60,921 bases of DNA from Prevotella sp. (GCA_017471245.1 JAFUVB010000109.1:1-60921); one strand, 5' to 3'. Numbered from the stretch's first letter, positions 16,597-26,698 are shown. Notes: a model not told the origin generated them from the sequence alone. Made by a program: numbers and translations.

Positions 16597-16797
16597 TTAT
16601 CGTTTTTTTCCTTTACCGAAGATGTCGGCGTGGGTACCCGTACGGTAAAGGGATATGATGCGGATTTCGGTGTCCTTCTCGTAGAGGCGGGCCTTGGGCT
16701 TGGCTTCTGCCACTTCGTAGGTCCAGCCCATCTCGGTCATCAACTTCTTGAAGAAGCTGACCTTGCGGTCGGGGATATTAATCGTAATTGCCGTCAT
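16597..16797 (-). CDS. Probable fused remnant of a toxin-antitoxin pair
   Basis: A 66-residue protein with two unlike halves. Residues 1-27 (MTAITINIPDRKVSFFKKLM) resemble the ribbon-helix N-terminus of Bacteroidetes type II antitoxins. Residues 37-66 (ARLYEKDTEIRIISLYRTG followed by THADIFG) resemble the last strands of YafQ/RelE toxins, which end in a TGSHSDLF-like motif. A deletion joining the antitoxin start to the toxin end would give this chain. It has its own terminator at 16439. It is unlikely to be toxic because the toxin core is absent. Confidence 0.55.
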   Translation of the reverse strand: MTAITINIPDRKVSFFKKLMTEMGWTYEVAEAKPKARLYEKDTEIRIISLYRTGTHADIFGKGKKR

Positions 16798-16948
16798 AAC
16801 GTCAAGTATTTATGATATTCGGTGCAAATATACGAAATTTCCGCGAAACTTGTATCGCATTGGTCGTTAAAAGTGCGAAATGCAGACGAGTATGCGCTGT
16901 TATGCTATTTTCGCCTGCTGACAATGGCTGTTGTTTCAGAAAAAACCG

Positions 16949-16956
16949 TACCTTTG
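16949..16956 (+). promoter_or_regulatory. -7 element directly upstream of the GH115 start codon
   Basis: TACCTTTG ends only 5 nt before the ATG at 16962, so the transcript would start at or next to the start codon (leaderless). No good TTTG -33 is seen. Confidence 0.5.
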
Positions 16957-16961
16957 CACCT

Positions 16962-19793
16962 ATGAAAAGAATAACGTTGCTCCTTAGTGGACTAATGACA
17001 GTTTTAACGATTTGCGCCCAGGTTTTCCACCAAGTATCAGAGAAAGCCGTGGCTGGTGGCTTCCCGATGGTGACTGCGGAGAACGTGGCCACAATCTGCA
17101 CTGACGAGCGTGACTATCCTGTGGTGGACATTACGGCTCAGATGCTTGCTGATGATATAGAGCGGGTGACAAGACAACGACCTGTTGTCGGTCATGGGCA
17201 GCCGAAAGGTACAGCCGTGGTTGCTGGAACCTTGGGCAAAAGTAGGCTGATGGATCAGTTGGTGAAGAGTCTGAAGATCAATGTCAGTGGCATCAGGGGC
17301 AAGTGGGAGTCGTTTATCATCCAAACCGCTAAGCACCCAAAGACCCATGCCCCGCTGCTTCTCATCATTGGCAGCGACCGTCGAGGTACGGCCTTCGGGC
17401 TGACCACGCTCAGCGAAGCCATTGGAGTGTCGCCTTGGTATTGGTGGGCTGATGTCACGCCTGCTCACAAATCGGCATTGTATGTGACGCCAGGAATGTT
17501 TCTGCAAGAAGAGCCATCTGTACAGTATCGAGGCATCTTTATCAACGACGAGCGGTTCGGCGGCTGGGCTCGTTGGGCAGAAAAACGGCATGGTAAGGTT
17601 GGACCTGATACCTACAAACGAGTGTTTGAACTATTACTGCGCCTGAAAGCGAACTACCTATGGCCTGCCATGCATCCCGGCACACAGGCTTTCAATGCCG
17701 ACCCCGAAAATGCCCGTTTGGCCGACCGCTATGCCATTGTGATGGGCTCGTCGCACTGCGAACAGATGTTGCGCAATAACGAGGGTGAGTGGAAAGCTGT
17801 GAATGAAAGAGCGAAAGCTAAAGGAGAAAATGGCCTGGGCGACTTCAACTACATCACCAACCGCAAGACGATGCAGGACTACTGGGAGACGCGCGTAAAG
17901 ACCAACGGAATGTATGAAAATACATACACTCTCGGTCTGCGCGGCATTCACGACTATCCCATGGAAGGTGCCAACAGCACAGAGGAACGCGTGAAACTGA
18001 TGCAGCAGGCGATTGACGATCAGCGCGACATGCTGCATCGCAATATCAAAAAACCTATTGAGGAGATGCCCCAGGTGCTCTGCACATACGAGGAAGTGCT
18101 CGATGCCTATCATCATGGTCTGCAAGTACCCGATGATGTCACCCTGCTCTGGAGTGACGACAAACATGGCTATTGCCGAAACCTGTCGAATCCGCAGGAG
18201 CAGCAACGAAAAGGTGGGGCAGGTATCTATTACCATCTGTCGTATCATGGTGACCCTGCCAGTTGGATATGGCTCAGTCCGCTGTCTCCTTCATTCATTT
18301 CTACAGAACTGACGAAGGCTTATACCTACGGTGCACGGAAAATCTGGGTGTTCAATGTGGGTGACATCAAACCCGCTGAGAAAGAGATATCATTTGCCAT
18401 GGACATGGCGTGGAACATCAAGCGATGGCAGCCCACCGAGGCTCACAATTACATCAGATACTGGGCAGAAAAGACTTTCGGATTCTCGTTGTCCCAAGAG
18501 GTAGCTGATTTGCAAGCACGCTACTATCGTTTACAAGCAGGAGGCAAAGATGCGCATGTTAGTTTTATCAACTATACCGAACAGGAATTGATGGCACGAG
18601 TCAGGGAAGCACGGGAATTAGACTCTCTGACCATGGCATTGATGACACGAGTTCCCGAAAGACTCAAAGATGCTTTCTTTGAGCTTGTAGCCTATCCTGT
18701 TCGTGGTGCTGCGCTCCTGAATGAGTACCAGCTGTTGGCGAAGCGTAGCATGATACGTGCCACTCGCGGTGATAGCGTAGGAGCCATGACAGATGCCAAT
18801 AGGGTAAAAGCTGTGTTTGGAATGCTGAATGAATGGACGCGCCACTACAATGAGGAAATCGGTGATGCCAAATGGAGTGAGTTCTTCAACTGGCAACCAT
18901 ATCATTGGTTCCGCTCCGACAAAATCGAAATCCCCATCGCTAATCCCGAACTCATAGCGAAGGCTCATCAATCGCCTCATCCCCGTTTCCTTAGTGTGGA
19001 CGATGCTCTTTCCAGCAGTGGCGTCACCATTGATAGCGATGAAGAGGCGGAAGTGCCGCTATGGATAAGGGCTCTGTCACCCATCCGTAATTTTTCCAAG
19101 GCTCCTGAAGACAATATCTTCTGTCATGTGGCGACAGATGAAGAATCCTTTGAAGCCTCCGCCACACCTATTAATAATGTGTGGCATGCAAAGCATGTCG
19201 GTCCTATGTGGAATCAGGTAGGGATGCTGCATCTGAAGAAAGGAGCTAACCACCTTTCTATTACCAATCTGGCACCAGATGCGCGGATAGATGAATTGTT
19301 TATCGGACTATGGCCGCCATTCCCTTCAGACCCCCGACTGCGTATAAGTGCCGCCAACTATCGGTCGGTGCATCATGATGAAAAAGCAGGAGCCGGACAT
19401 GTTGTGGCGGTGGAAGGGCTTGGCTATACTGATGGCGTACTTGTCATACCCTTTGATACTCCCTCATACGAACTGTCCGACCTTGCGGCAGCTCCCAGCG
19501 TTGACTATCTGATTGACATACAGCCTGGGGACAAGGAAATCGTGATTCGCACCTTACCCACGCTGCATGTATATGAGGGACGTGAGGCACGATATGCTAT
19601 ACAGTTAGGTGACACCCGTCCACAGGTTTTCTCCATTCACACAGACGACTTCTCGGCAGAATGGCGTAAGAATGTGCTACAAGGTTTTGCTGCGCGAAGC
19701 GTTCAGATTCCAGCATCCTTGTCGGGGCAACAGCTCTTAAGGGTCTATTTTATGGATCCCGGCATCGTGCTACAGGATATTTCAGTATATTAA
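16962..19793 (+). CDS. GH115 glycosyl hydrolase (xylan alpha-1,2-glucuronidase)
   Basis: A 943-residue exported enzyme of family GH115, which removes (4-O-methyl)glucuronic acid from xylan. Signal peptide: MKRITLLLSGLMTVLTICAQ. Family marks are IIGSDRRGTAFGLTTLSEAI, GVSPWYWWADVTP, QYRGIFINDE and YLWPAMHPGTQAF in the first 260 residues, then YTLGLRGIHDYPMEGA and LLWSDDKHGYCRNL. The C-terminal 250 residues form the dimer-forming beta domain. The longer reading from 16812 was rejected because the signal peptide and a -7 element place the start at 16962. No other xylanase is adjacent, so it is an orphan in this window. A large inverted repeat follows it. Confidence 0.9.
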   Translation: MKRITLLLSGLMTVLTICAQVFHQVSEKAVAGGFPMVTAENVATICTDERDYPVVDITAQMLADDIERVTRQRPVVGHGQPKGTAVVAGTLGKSRLMDQLVKSLKINVSGIRGKWESFIIQTAKHPKTHAPLLLIIGSDRRGTAFGLTTLSEAIGVSPWYWWADVTPAHKSALYVTPGMFLQEEPSVQYRGIFINDERFGGWARWAEKRHGKVGPDTYKRVFELLLRLKANYLWPAMHPGTQAFNADPENARLADRYAIVMGSSHCEQMLRNNEGEWKAVNERAKAKGENGLGDFNYITNRKTMQDYWETRVKTNGMYENTYTLGLRGIHDYPMEGANSTEERVKLMQQAIDDQRDMLHRNIKKPIEEMPQVLCTYEEVLDAYHHGLQVPDDVTLLWSDDKHGYCRNLSNPQEQQRKGGAGIYYHLSYHGDPASWIWLSPLSPSFISTELTKAYTYGARKIWVFNVGDIKPAEKEISFAMDMAWNIKRWQPTEAHNYIRYWAEKTFGFSLSQEVADLQARYYRLQAGGKDAHVSFINYTEQELMARVREARELDSLTMALMTRVPERLKDAFFELVAYPVRGAALLNEYQLLAKRSMIRATRGDSVGAMTDANRVKAVFGMLNEWTRHYNEEIGDAKWSEFFNWQPYHWFRSDKIEIPIANPELIAKAHQSPHPRFLSVDDALSSSGVTIDSDEEAEVPLWIRALSPIRNFSKAPEDNIFCHVATDEESFEASATPINNVWHAKHVGPMWNQVGMLHLKKGANHLSITNLAPDARIDELFIGLWPPFPSDPRLRISAANYRSVHHDEKAGAGHVVAVEGLGYTDGVLVIPFDTPSYELSDLAAAPSVDYLIDIQPGDKEIVIRTLPTLHVYEGREARYAIQLGDTRPQVFSIHTDDFSAEWRKNVLQGFAARSVQIPASLSGQQLLRVYFMDPGIVLQDISVY

Positions 19794-19952
19794 TTAGAGG
19801 TGTTTTTTTAGAATTTTGGGGGTGAGAGGTGAGAAGATTAGAGATATGCGCTGAGATACAGAGCGCTATACTCATGCCTATATCATGATTCTATTCTCTC
19901 ACCTCTAATCTTCTCACCTCTCACCTCTAAAATTCTAAAAAACACCTCTAAG
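19794..19952. repeat. Large inverted repeat between GH115 and the ECF sigma gene
   Basis: The left arm (about 19794-19843, TTAGAGGTGTTTTTTTAGAA then a GTGAGAGGTGAGAAG block) is nearly perfectly complementary to the right arm (about 19905-19952, with TTCTCACCTCTCACCTC and AAAAAACACCTCTAA). The loop is about 60 nt. The word GTGAGAGGTGAGA is itself a short repeat. It ends about 20 nt before the -33 box of the sigma gene. Confidence 0.85.
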
Positions 19953-19972
19953 TTCAAAAAACTCTACATTTT

Positions 19973-20004
19973 TTTGTGTCTTTGCTCGTTTATTCATAAC
20001 TTTG
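19973..20004 (+). promoter_or_regulatory. Consensus promoter of the ECF sigma gene
   Basis: TTTG at 19973-19976, spacer of 20 nt, TAACTTTG at 19997-20004: a full Bacteroidetes housekeeping promoter. The ATG at 20025 follows 21 nt later. Confidence 0.75.
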
Positions 20005-20024
20005 CAGTCGATATACATAGCAAC

Positions 20025-20552
20025 ATGACATCACCTGCCACCATAGAAAGAGAGAGAATCAAGATGATGGAACTTCTTTACGACAAGTTCCACAGCAAAT
20101 TGTTTCTCTATGCGCTCACCTATCTGAACGACGAAGAGGATGCACGCGACATGGTGGGCGAACTTTTTGTGCAACTGTGGGACAGATGGAAGCAAGAGAA
20201 TCAGGTGAAGGAGCCGCCGGCATCTTATTTGTATTCCATGTTGCGCAGCCGGTGCATCGACAAGATGCGCCACGAGCAGGTGAGGCTAAAGTATCTGGAA
20301 CAGTTGGAAGCCGACAAATTCGATACTGAAGCCGATGTGCAGGAATATGAAAACACCGTATCGGCACTGGCAAAGGCAATCAGCGAACTGCCCGAACCGG
20401 GGAAAACCATCCTCCACTACTGCTATTTTGAGCGGATGACCTATCAGCAGACAGCCGACCGCATGAGCCTTTCGCTGCCAATGGTGAAAAAACACATGGC
20501 AAAGATGTTCCAAAAGCTGCGTGAAAAGTTAAAAAACGAAAAAAGCAGGTAG
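20025..20552 (+). CDS. ECF-type RNA polymerase sigma-70 factor
   Basis: A 175-residue sigma factor. Region 2 is seen in LFLYALTYLNDEEDARDMVG and LFVQLWDRW; region 4 in LPEPGKTILHYCYFERMTYQ and the helix-turn-helix SLPMVKKHMAKMFQKLREKL. The start at 20025 was chosen because of the promoter at 19973-20004. It is followed by a FecR anti-sigma gene and a TonB receptor with an STN domain, the standard set in which substrate binding at the outer membrane is signalled through FecR to the sigma factor, which then turns on the susCD genes. Confidence 0.93.
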   Translation: MTSPATIERERIKMMELLYDKFHSKLFLYALTYLNDEEDARDMVGELFVQLWDRWKQENQVKEPPASYLYSMLRSRCIDKMRHEQVRLKYLEQLEADKFDTEADVQEYENTVSALAKAISELPEPGKTILHYCYFERMTYQQTADRMSLSLPMVKKHMAKMFQKLREKLKNEKSR

Positions 20553-20584
20553 ACATTCGATACCTTGCACGTAAATCTTATAAG

Positions 20585-21676
20585 ATGAGTATGCAATTGA
20601 ACGATATCAACCAGAAACCGATTGGCGAGCCGGAAGAAATGGCTACACCCCGGGAAGAACTGCTGGTAAGGCGCGCCTTACTGGAAGGGCATTCCGTGCC
20701 GGATGCAAAAGAGGAATTCCTGAAGTTCAAGAAAATGGTTGTAGAGAAAGAGCATCCGTCGGTTTCTCGTCGTCTTCCCTCAGCCCTCATCAAATCCCTT
20801 CTCGCTGCCGCAGCCTGCCTGCTCGTAGTCTTCTTATTATTTAATAAGGAGAAAAAAGCGGTTGATATGCCGGATGAACATCGTATCTACATCGCAAAAG
20901 AAGCCGCAGCCGACGATATTACCATCGAAAGCGGAAAAATGCAAATCGCCTGCCGTGTCAAGCCAACCGATAGCCCGGTGGTGAGCGAGGTAACATACGA
21001 GCAGATTGATTTGGATGACTATGTAGACCAATCCACCACGCTGAGCGTTCCACAGGGGAAGGTGGTGCGCATATCGCTGTCAGATGGCTCCCAAGTATGG
21101 CTGAATGCCTCTTCCCGGTTGGTTTATCCAGAGCGTTTTCCTGTCAACGGACCGCGCATGGTGAAGCTCGAAGGCGAAGCCTATTTCCATGTAGCCAAGG
21201 ATGCAGCCCATCCGTTTATCGTTGATTGCGGTCATGTAAAGACGCGCGTTTTGGGAACACAGTTCAACGTAAAGGGTTTTTCTGGTGAATCTACGGATGT
21301 AACACTGGTAGAGGGCAGCGTTGAGGTTACCACCAAAGAAGGGAATGTCGGTAAGCAAGAAACGCGCATCCTGCATCCTGGTCAGCAACTGTCGTTCTCA
21401 GGCAAACATCTGTCTTTAAGAGAAGTAGATACCGACACCTTCACCGCATGGCACGAAGGTATGTTCTATTTCGACAACCAGACCCTCCGCGAAGTAATGA
21501 CTGAAATTGGCAGGTGGTATAACATGAATGTGATATTCGAAGATGTGAAATATCTTGGTGACACGCTGCACTTCAGTTGCGACCGCAGTTGGAGCGTGCA
21601 GCAGGTGCTCACGGAGCTTCAGTATATCACTGAATGCAGGCTTCGAAAGGATGAAAACAGCCTAATTGTATATTAA
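20585..21676 (+). CDS. FecR family anti-sigma factor
   Basis: A 363-residue inner-membrane protein. A cytoplasmic N-terminus of about 60 residues precedes a single membrane segment (LLAAAACLLVVFLLF near 64-79). The periplasmic FecR domain shows VRISLSDGSQVWLNASSRLV, GEAYFHVAKDAAHPFIV and VLGTQFNVKGFSG, then the C-terminal domain with LREVMTEIGRWYNMNVIFED that meets the STN domain of the receptor. It holds the upstream sigma factor until the receptor signals. It lies 32 bp after the sigma gene. Confidence 0.93.
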   Translation: MSMQLNDINQKPIGEPEEMATPREELLVRRALLEGHSVPDAKEEFLKFKKMVVEKEHPSVSRRLPSALIKSLLAAAACLLVVFLLFNKEKKAVDMPDEHRIYIAKEAAADDITIESGKMQIACRVKPTDSPVVSEVTYEQIDLDDYVDQSTTLSVPQGKVVRISLSDGSQVWLNASSRLVYPERFPVNGPRMVKLEGEAYFHVAKDAAHPFIVDCGHVKTRVLGTQFNVKGFSGESTDVTLVEGSVEVTTKEGNVGKQETRILHPGQQLSFSGKHLSLREVDTDTFTAWHEGMFYFDNQTLREVMTEIGRWYNMNVIFEDVKYLGDTLHFSCDRSWSVQQVLTELQYITECRLRKDENSLIVY

Positions 21677-21764
21677 CCTTCGTTGTTTAACATAAATTAA
21701 GGGTAGAATATCCATACTCTGTTCGTAAATTGGATAGATGTTTAACAATTTAAGAGAACAGATT

Positions 21765-24700
21765 ATGGTAAAATCTAAACAATTCCTTTTGTTGCTGATT
21801 CTTCTCTTTGGTTTCTCGCTCAACACATTGGCTCAAGGCAAGCCTGTGACCGTTGATTTCAAAAACACGGATGCGCCCAAAGCCTTACGACAAGTTGAGA
21901 AACAGTCGGGATTGAAGATTCAGTTCAACTACAAAGACGTGAACTTCCAAGTGACCTATGCAGCAAAAAATGCCAGCGCCATGAAGGTGGTGAACGCCAT
22001 CATCAGCGGTCATGGGCTGACCGCGTCGCAAAACGGCAACTACATCCGCATCAGCCGCAAGGCGGAACAAGAGAACCTTAGCGGGCGCAAGCGCAAAGTC
22101 TCTGGCTTTGTGCGCGATGAGAACGGCGACGAGCTGATAGGTGTTCCCGTATGTATCGGTGAGGGGCGCGTGTGCACTGTCACCGATGAAAACGGATTCT
22201 ACACGTTTGAAATTCCCGTGGAGCAAACCACTTTGAAGTACAGCTATGTAGGACTTGGAGTGGAATACGTACAGATAGCTCCAGGCAATGGCGACGTGAA
22301 GCGAGATGTGGTGATGCACTCCGACAACGAACTGGGCGAAGTGGTGGTTACGGGTATCTTTCGTAAGGCAAAGGAAAGCTATACCGGATCAGTGTCTTCC
22401 ATTGACAAGGAGCAACTGGAGCAGTTCCGCGGACAGAACATGCTGCAGACGCTGAAGAACGTGGATGCCAGCATCAACTTCTCCATAGACAACCTGAACG
22501 GTTCAAACCCCAACAACCTCCCCAATATTAATATTCGTGGTAGTTCTTCTCTGCCCATGAGCGTGGAGGAATTCAATGCCGGCGAGGCGAACAATCCCAA
22601 TACGCCGCTCATCATCATGGATGGTTTCGAGATTTCACTTCAGAAACTGATGGACTATAACGATGAGGAGATAGAAAGCATCAACATATTGAAGGATGCT
22701 GCCGCCACCGCCATCTATGGTAGTCGCGGTGCTAATGGTGTGATTGTGGTGGTGTCGAAACAGCCGGAGCCAGGAAAACTGAAGGTGAACATAGAGGCTG
22801 GTGTACAGGTGGAGGTTCCCGATTTGTCTTCATATCATCTTCTTAACGCGGCTCAGAAGTTGGAGCTGGAAAGGAAAGCAGGCTTATACGACTATACCCC
22901 GAGTCTGAACAATGATTATGGCTTGTCCTTCCAGACATCTTACAACGATCGTTTGAGAGACGTACTCAATGGCGTTGATACCGACTGGCTGGCAAAACCG
23001 CTTCGCACGGGAGTTGGTCAGAAATACAATCTCCGTGTTGAGGGAGGAAGCACTGAGTTCCGCTGGGCTGCGCAAGGACAGTATAATGATATTGAAGGTG
23101 CGATGAAAGGAAGTGCGCGCCGCACATTCAACGGTTCTGTCACCTTATTGTATAAACTGAAAAACCTTACATTCCGTAATTACACTTCTGTAGGAATCAA
23201 CCGCTCAACAGAGAGCCCTTATGGAGCGTTCAGTAATTATGTGACAATGCAGCCATATAACGCACCTTATGATGCTGACGGCAATCTGGTGATGTATTTT
23301 CCTAAATTCCGTGCAGGACAGGCACAGATAGAGAATCCTCTTTACAACGCTTCTTTAGGGTCGTTCAATAAAAGCGGCTATCAGGAACTGACTAACAATT
23401 TCTCTGTAGACTGGAATATCTTGCCGGAACTGAATCTGCGCGGACAGCTGGGCATTTCTACGACGGACACCAGCACGGATGTATTCCGTTCTCCCCAAGA
23501 TACTTACTATTCAAACAGTACAACCGGAACGCAATACCAGACAGGCGACGGGTTCTTCCGCCGTGGTATGTATCGCTACGGAGACGGAAAGCGCACCTCA
23601 TATAATGCCGACCTCACCTTGTCATACAATAAGATTTTCAATGAGGTACATTCCTTCTACGCAGGTTTGAACTGGTCACTGCTTTCTGTCAATGCAGACT
23701 ACATGTATCTCACGATGGAAGGATTCTCAAGCGATGACCTGGCTAAAGTTCCCAATGCCCGCGGATATTCACAGACAGAGTTGCCCAGTGGCTACAACAC
23801 CAAGCAGATGCAAATCGGCTTGACTGCCAATGTCAACTATACCTACAATAGCAAGTATTATATTGATTTCTCTTACCGTGTTGACGGCAACTCCACCTAT
23901 GGCAGTGAAAAGAAATTCGCACCTTTCTGGAGTGCGGGCATCGGTTGGAACATACACAATGAGAAATTCATGAAAGGCAACAAGGTGATTAATATGCTGA
24001 GGCTGAAGGCATCTTATGGTGAGACTGGTGCTGCCTCTGGTGCTTCAGAAACAGATGCATATACCTATTACCGATATGTAACCAACAACCGTTATATGTC
24101 ATGGACAGGTGCCATGCTGGGCGGTTTCGGTAACCCGAACTTGTCATGGCAGTCCACTTCTGAGTTCAATGTGGGAACGGAATTTGGACTGTGGGACAAC
24201 CGCATAAAGGGGTCGTTTGAGGTGTACACAAAGAAAACCAACAACCTCTTGTCTTCGATGGACATGCCGTTGTCAACAGGGTTCCCTTCTTTCACGGCAA
24301 ACATCGGAGAAGTGAAGAACAACGGATGGGAAGCAGCCCTTCAGACTTATGTCATCCGCGATGCAAGGCATCAGATAAACTGGATGATAGGTGCACAGCT
24401 TGTCTATAATAAGAACAAGATAACGAAACTGTCACAGGCCATCAAGGATCAGACGGCAGCTTTCATGAAGCAAGGAGTCGACAGCAATACGTCAAGCGGC
24501 ATACAGAGCCTTTTCTTTGAAGGTGATCCGCAGAACTCCATTTATGCAGTGCGTTCCTTGGGAATCGACCCGTCGACAGGTAAGGAAATCTTCCTTGACA
24601 AGAATGGCAACAAAACAGATGTATGGGATGCATCGGCAAAAGTGCTGTGCGGTTCTGCCGATCCCTTGTACCGTGGTAACCTGAACACGATGTTGCAATG

Positions 24701-25121
24701 GGGTAATTTCACATTGAATGCATCTCTCGGCTACTATTGGGGCGGCAAGCGCTACAACTCAACCCTTCGCGACCGTGTGGAGGTGACTCTTTCCACTATT
24801 ATGAGCAGCAATGTAGACGAGCGAGTCCTTTCCGACCGTTGGTATCAGGCTGGCGACGTAACGTTCTTCAAGGCTCTGTCTGATGAAACCACAAAAGCTT
24901 CCTCACGCTATGTGATGGACGACAACGTACTTGAACTCCAGACCGTAAGTTTGCAATATAAGTTGAAGAACGAATGGCTGCAGAAGAACTTCATGCTGAA
25001 TACAATGATAATATCGTTGAACATGAATGACCTGCTTCACTGGGGTACTATCAAGATGGAACGCGGTACAAGCTATCCTTACGCACGCAACATTCAGGCA
25101 AGCCTGAAGCTGATGTTCTAA
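21765..25121 (+). CDS. SusC/RagA-family TonB-dependent transporter with STN signalling domain
   Basis: An outer-membrane transporter of about 1118 residues. In order: a signal peptide ending NTLAQG; an STN domain (VTVDFKNTDAPKALRQVEKQ ... YIRISRKAEQ), which contacts FecR; a carboxypeptidase-regulatory-like domain (VSGFVRDENGDELIGVPVCI); the plug with INIRGSSSL and SINILKDAAATAIYGSRGAN; and a 22-strand barrel ending in LKLMF. It forms the pore under the SusD lid encoded next. The start at 21765 is favoured since an AAGAGAACAG run precedes it; an ATG at 21738 would add nine residues. Confidence 0.93.
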   Translation: MVKSKQFLLLLILLFGFSLNTLAQGKPVTVDFKNTDAPKALRQVEKQSGLKIQFNYKDVNFQVTYAAKNASAMKVVNAIISGHGLTASQNGNYIRISRKAEQENLSGRKRKVSGFVRDENGDELIGVPVCIGEGRVCTVTDENGFYTFEIPVEQTTLKYSYVGLGVEYVQIAPGNGDVKRDVVMHSDNELGEVVVTGIFRKAKESYTGSVSSIDKEQLEQFRGQNMLQTLKNVDASINFSIDNLNGSNPNNLPNINIRGSSSLPMSVEEFNAGEANNPNTPLIIMDGFEISLQKLMDYNDEEIESINILKDAAATAIYGSRGANGVIVVVSKQPEPGKLKVNIEAGVQVEVPDLSSYHLLNAAQKLELERKAGLYDYTPSLNNDYGLSFQTSYNDRLRDVLNGVDTDWLAKPLRTGVGQKYNLRVEGGSTEFRWAAQGQYNDIEGAMKGSARRTFNGSVTLLYKLKNLTFRNYTSVGINRSTESPYGAFSNYVTMQPYNAPYDADGNLVMYFPKFRAGQAQIENPLYNASLGSFNKSGYQELTNNFSVDWNILPELNLRGQLGISTTDTSTDVFRSPQDTYYSNSTTGTQYQTGDGFFRRGMYRYGDGKRTSYNADLTLSYNKIFNEVHSFYAGLNWSLLSVNADYMYLTMEGFSSDDLAKVPNARGYSQTELPSGYNTKQMQIGLTANVNYTYNSKYYIDFSYRVDGNSTYGSEKKFAPFWSAGIGWNIHNEKFMKGNKVINMLRLKASYGETGAASGASETDAYTYYRYVTNNRYMSWTGAMLGGFGNPNLSWQSTSEFNVGTEFGLWDNRIKGSFEVYTKKTNNLLSSMDMPLSTGFPSFTANIGEVKNNGWEAALQTYVIRDARHQINWMIGAQLVYNKNKITKLSQAIKDQTAAFMKQGVDSNTSSGIQSLFFEGDPQNSIYAVRSLGIDPSTGKEIFLDKNGNKTDVWDASAKVLCGSADPLYRGNLNTMLQWGNFTLNASLGYYWGGKRYNSTLRDRVEVTLSTIMSSNVDERVLSDRWYQAGDVTFFKALSDETTKASSRYVMDDNVLELQTVSLQYKLKNEWLQKNFMLNTMIISLNMNDLLHWGTIKMERGTSYPYARNIQASLKLMF

Positions 25122-25156
25122 AAAAGAGTTAATGGAAATTTAAATAAACAGACATT

Positions 25157-26698
25157 ATGATTAAAATGAGATATAAGGATTTGGCGGCAGGTGCCCTATC
25201 TATATTCCTTGCTTTTTCTTCTCTTGCATTCACTTCTTGTGATGATATGCTTGACATCAGAGGTGAGAACATTCAGAAAGAGCAGGACCAGTTTGAAACC
25301 TATAAGGGTTTCCGCGATGCGCTCACAGGTTGCTACATGCAGATGGGAAGCACTGACATCTATGGTATGAATCTTACCATGACCAATATTGAGAACATGG
25401 CTTGCCTGTGGTACACCAGAACGGAGTATCGGTCCACTACAGGTGTGCAGGAACGCTATTACCTGACACATCATGACTATGCGAATGACTATGCGAAGAC
25501 GGCTATACAGTCTACGTACAAGGCACTGTTCACAACCATTTCTTCAGCCAATCTGATCCTGAAGAATATCCAGGAAAAGGGAAGCAATATAGCTGATGCC
25601 AAGATGCGCGCGGTGATAGAAGGCGAAGCTTATGCCATCAGAGCCTATTGCCAGTTTGACGTGTTGCGCATTTTCGGGCAGCTGCCGCAGGGAGGAACAC
25701 GCAATGTCTCTCTTCCATATTCCGACATGACCAGCATCGATGCTTATCCCTCATATTTTGGTTTCTCCGAATATGTGGCGCGGCTGATGAGTGATATACA
25801 GAATGCCGAGAACCTGTTGAGGGACAACGACCCCATTTTCAGCAGCACTTTTGAAGATCTGAACAATCCCTACCTTGTGATGGATGATTTCGGATACTAT
25901 CGCCAGTCACGCCTTAACTATTGGGCTGTAAGAGCCTTGCATGCACGCATCGACCTCTACCTGGGCAACACTTCCGAGGCTCATCAGATTGCCATGGAGA
26001 TCATCAATGCCAAGGGTAGCGACGGTAATCCTTTGGTAGAGCTCAGCGGCACCTCCGACCTCCAGAACGGATACAACGGCCTTCCCAATGAGTGCTTGTT
26101 CTATCTGAGTAAGTATGACCTGAATGATTACGCCAACGTTACCATGGTGGGAGGCCGCAGTGATTCCCGCGCTTATGCCGGAGCAAGGATGTGCTACCTG
26201 TCGGCCGATATGTTTAACGAGTTGTATGCCTCATTGCCAGGTGCCACCGCTTCACACAATCGTTACCTCAACTGGTGGAACAGAACGATTCGTGACTCTT
26301 TCGGTGCCGTTGCGCCAACGCTGAAAAAATATTGGTATGACGAAGACCATGCCAACAGCGACGACTTGCTCACCAAGCATCAGATCATACCGATGATCCG
26401 CCTTTCCGAATTGTATCTGATGGCTATTGAGACAAGCTCATCAGTTGAAGAGGCAAACAGCCTGTATGCCACTTACATGAAGTCGTGCGACTTTTCTCTC
26501 TTTACTCCTTTCACTTCTCTTGAAGAGGCACGTGCGGAAATGATGAACGAAATACGCCGTGAGTTTATTGGTGAAGGACACATGTTCTATACCTACAAGC
26601 GCACAAATGCTTCCTCGATGATGTGGAGCGAAGATGAAATTACAGAGGACAACTATATTGTTCCTCTTCCCTCTACAGAATATGATTCTAACAAATAA
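25157..26698 (+). CDS. RagB/SusD family substrate-binding lipoprotein
   Basis: A 513-residue surface lipoprotein; the lipobox is FTSC followed by DD, a surface-export type signal. The SusD fold is seen in the helical TPR-like parts (KTAIQSTYKALFTTISSANL, AVIEGEAYAIRAYCQFDVLR, LNYWAVRALHARIDLYLGNT) and in the C-terminal RRE-FIGEGHMFYTYKR block. It binds the substrate at the cell surface and forms the lid of the SusC pore. It lies 35 bp after susC. ATGs at 25157 and 25166 are both possible. Confidence 0.93.
   Translation: MIKMRYKDLAAGALSIFLAFSSLAFTSCDDMLDIRGENIQKEQDQFETYKGFRDALTGCYMQMGSTDIYGMNLTMTNIENMACLWYTRTEYRSTTGVQERYYLTHHDYANDYAKTAIQSTYKALFTTISSANLILKNIQEKGSNIADAKMRAVIEGEAYAIRAYCQFDVLRIFGQLPQGGTRNVSLPYSDMTSIDAYPSYFGFSEYVARLMSDIQNAENLLRDNDPIFSSTFEDLNNPYLVMDDFGYYRQSRLNYWAVRALHARIDLYLGNTSEAHQIAMEIINAKGSDGNPLVELSGTSDLQNGYNGLPNECLFYLSKYDLNDYANVTMVGGRSDSRAYAGARMCYLSADMFNELYASLPGATASHNRYLNWWNRTIRDSFGAVAPTLKKYWYDEDHANSDDLLTKHQIIPMIRLSELYLMAIETSSSVEEANSLYATYMKSCDFSLFTPFTSLEEARAEMMNEIRREFIGEGHMFYTYKRTNASSMMWSEDEITEDNYIVPLPSTEYDSNK

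Noticed and set aside
16812-16961. N-terminal extension of the GH115 gene
   Set aside because: The extension has no signal peptide character and contains the -7 element; MKRITLLLSG at 16962 begins a clear signal peptide.
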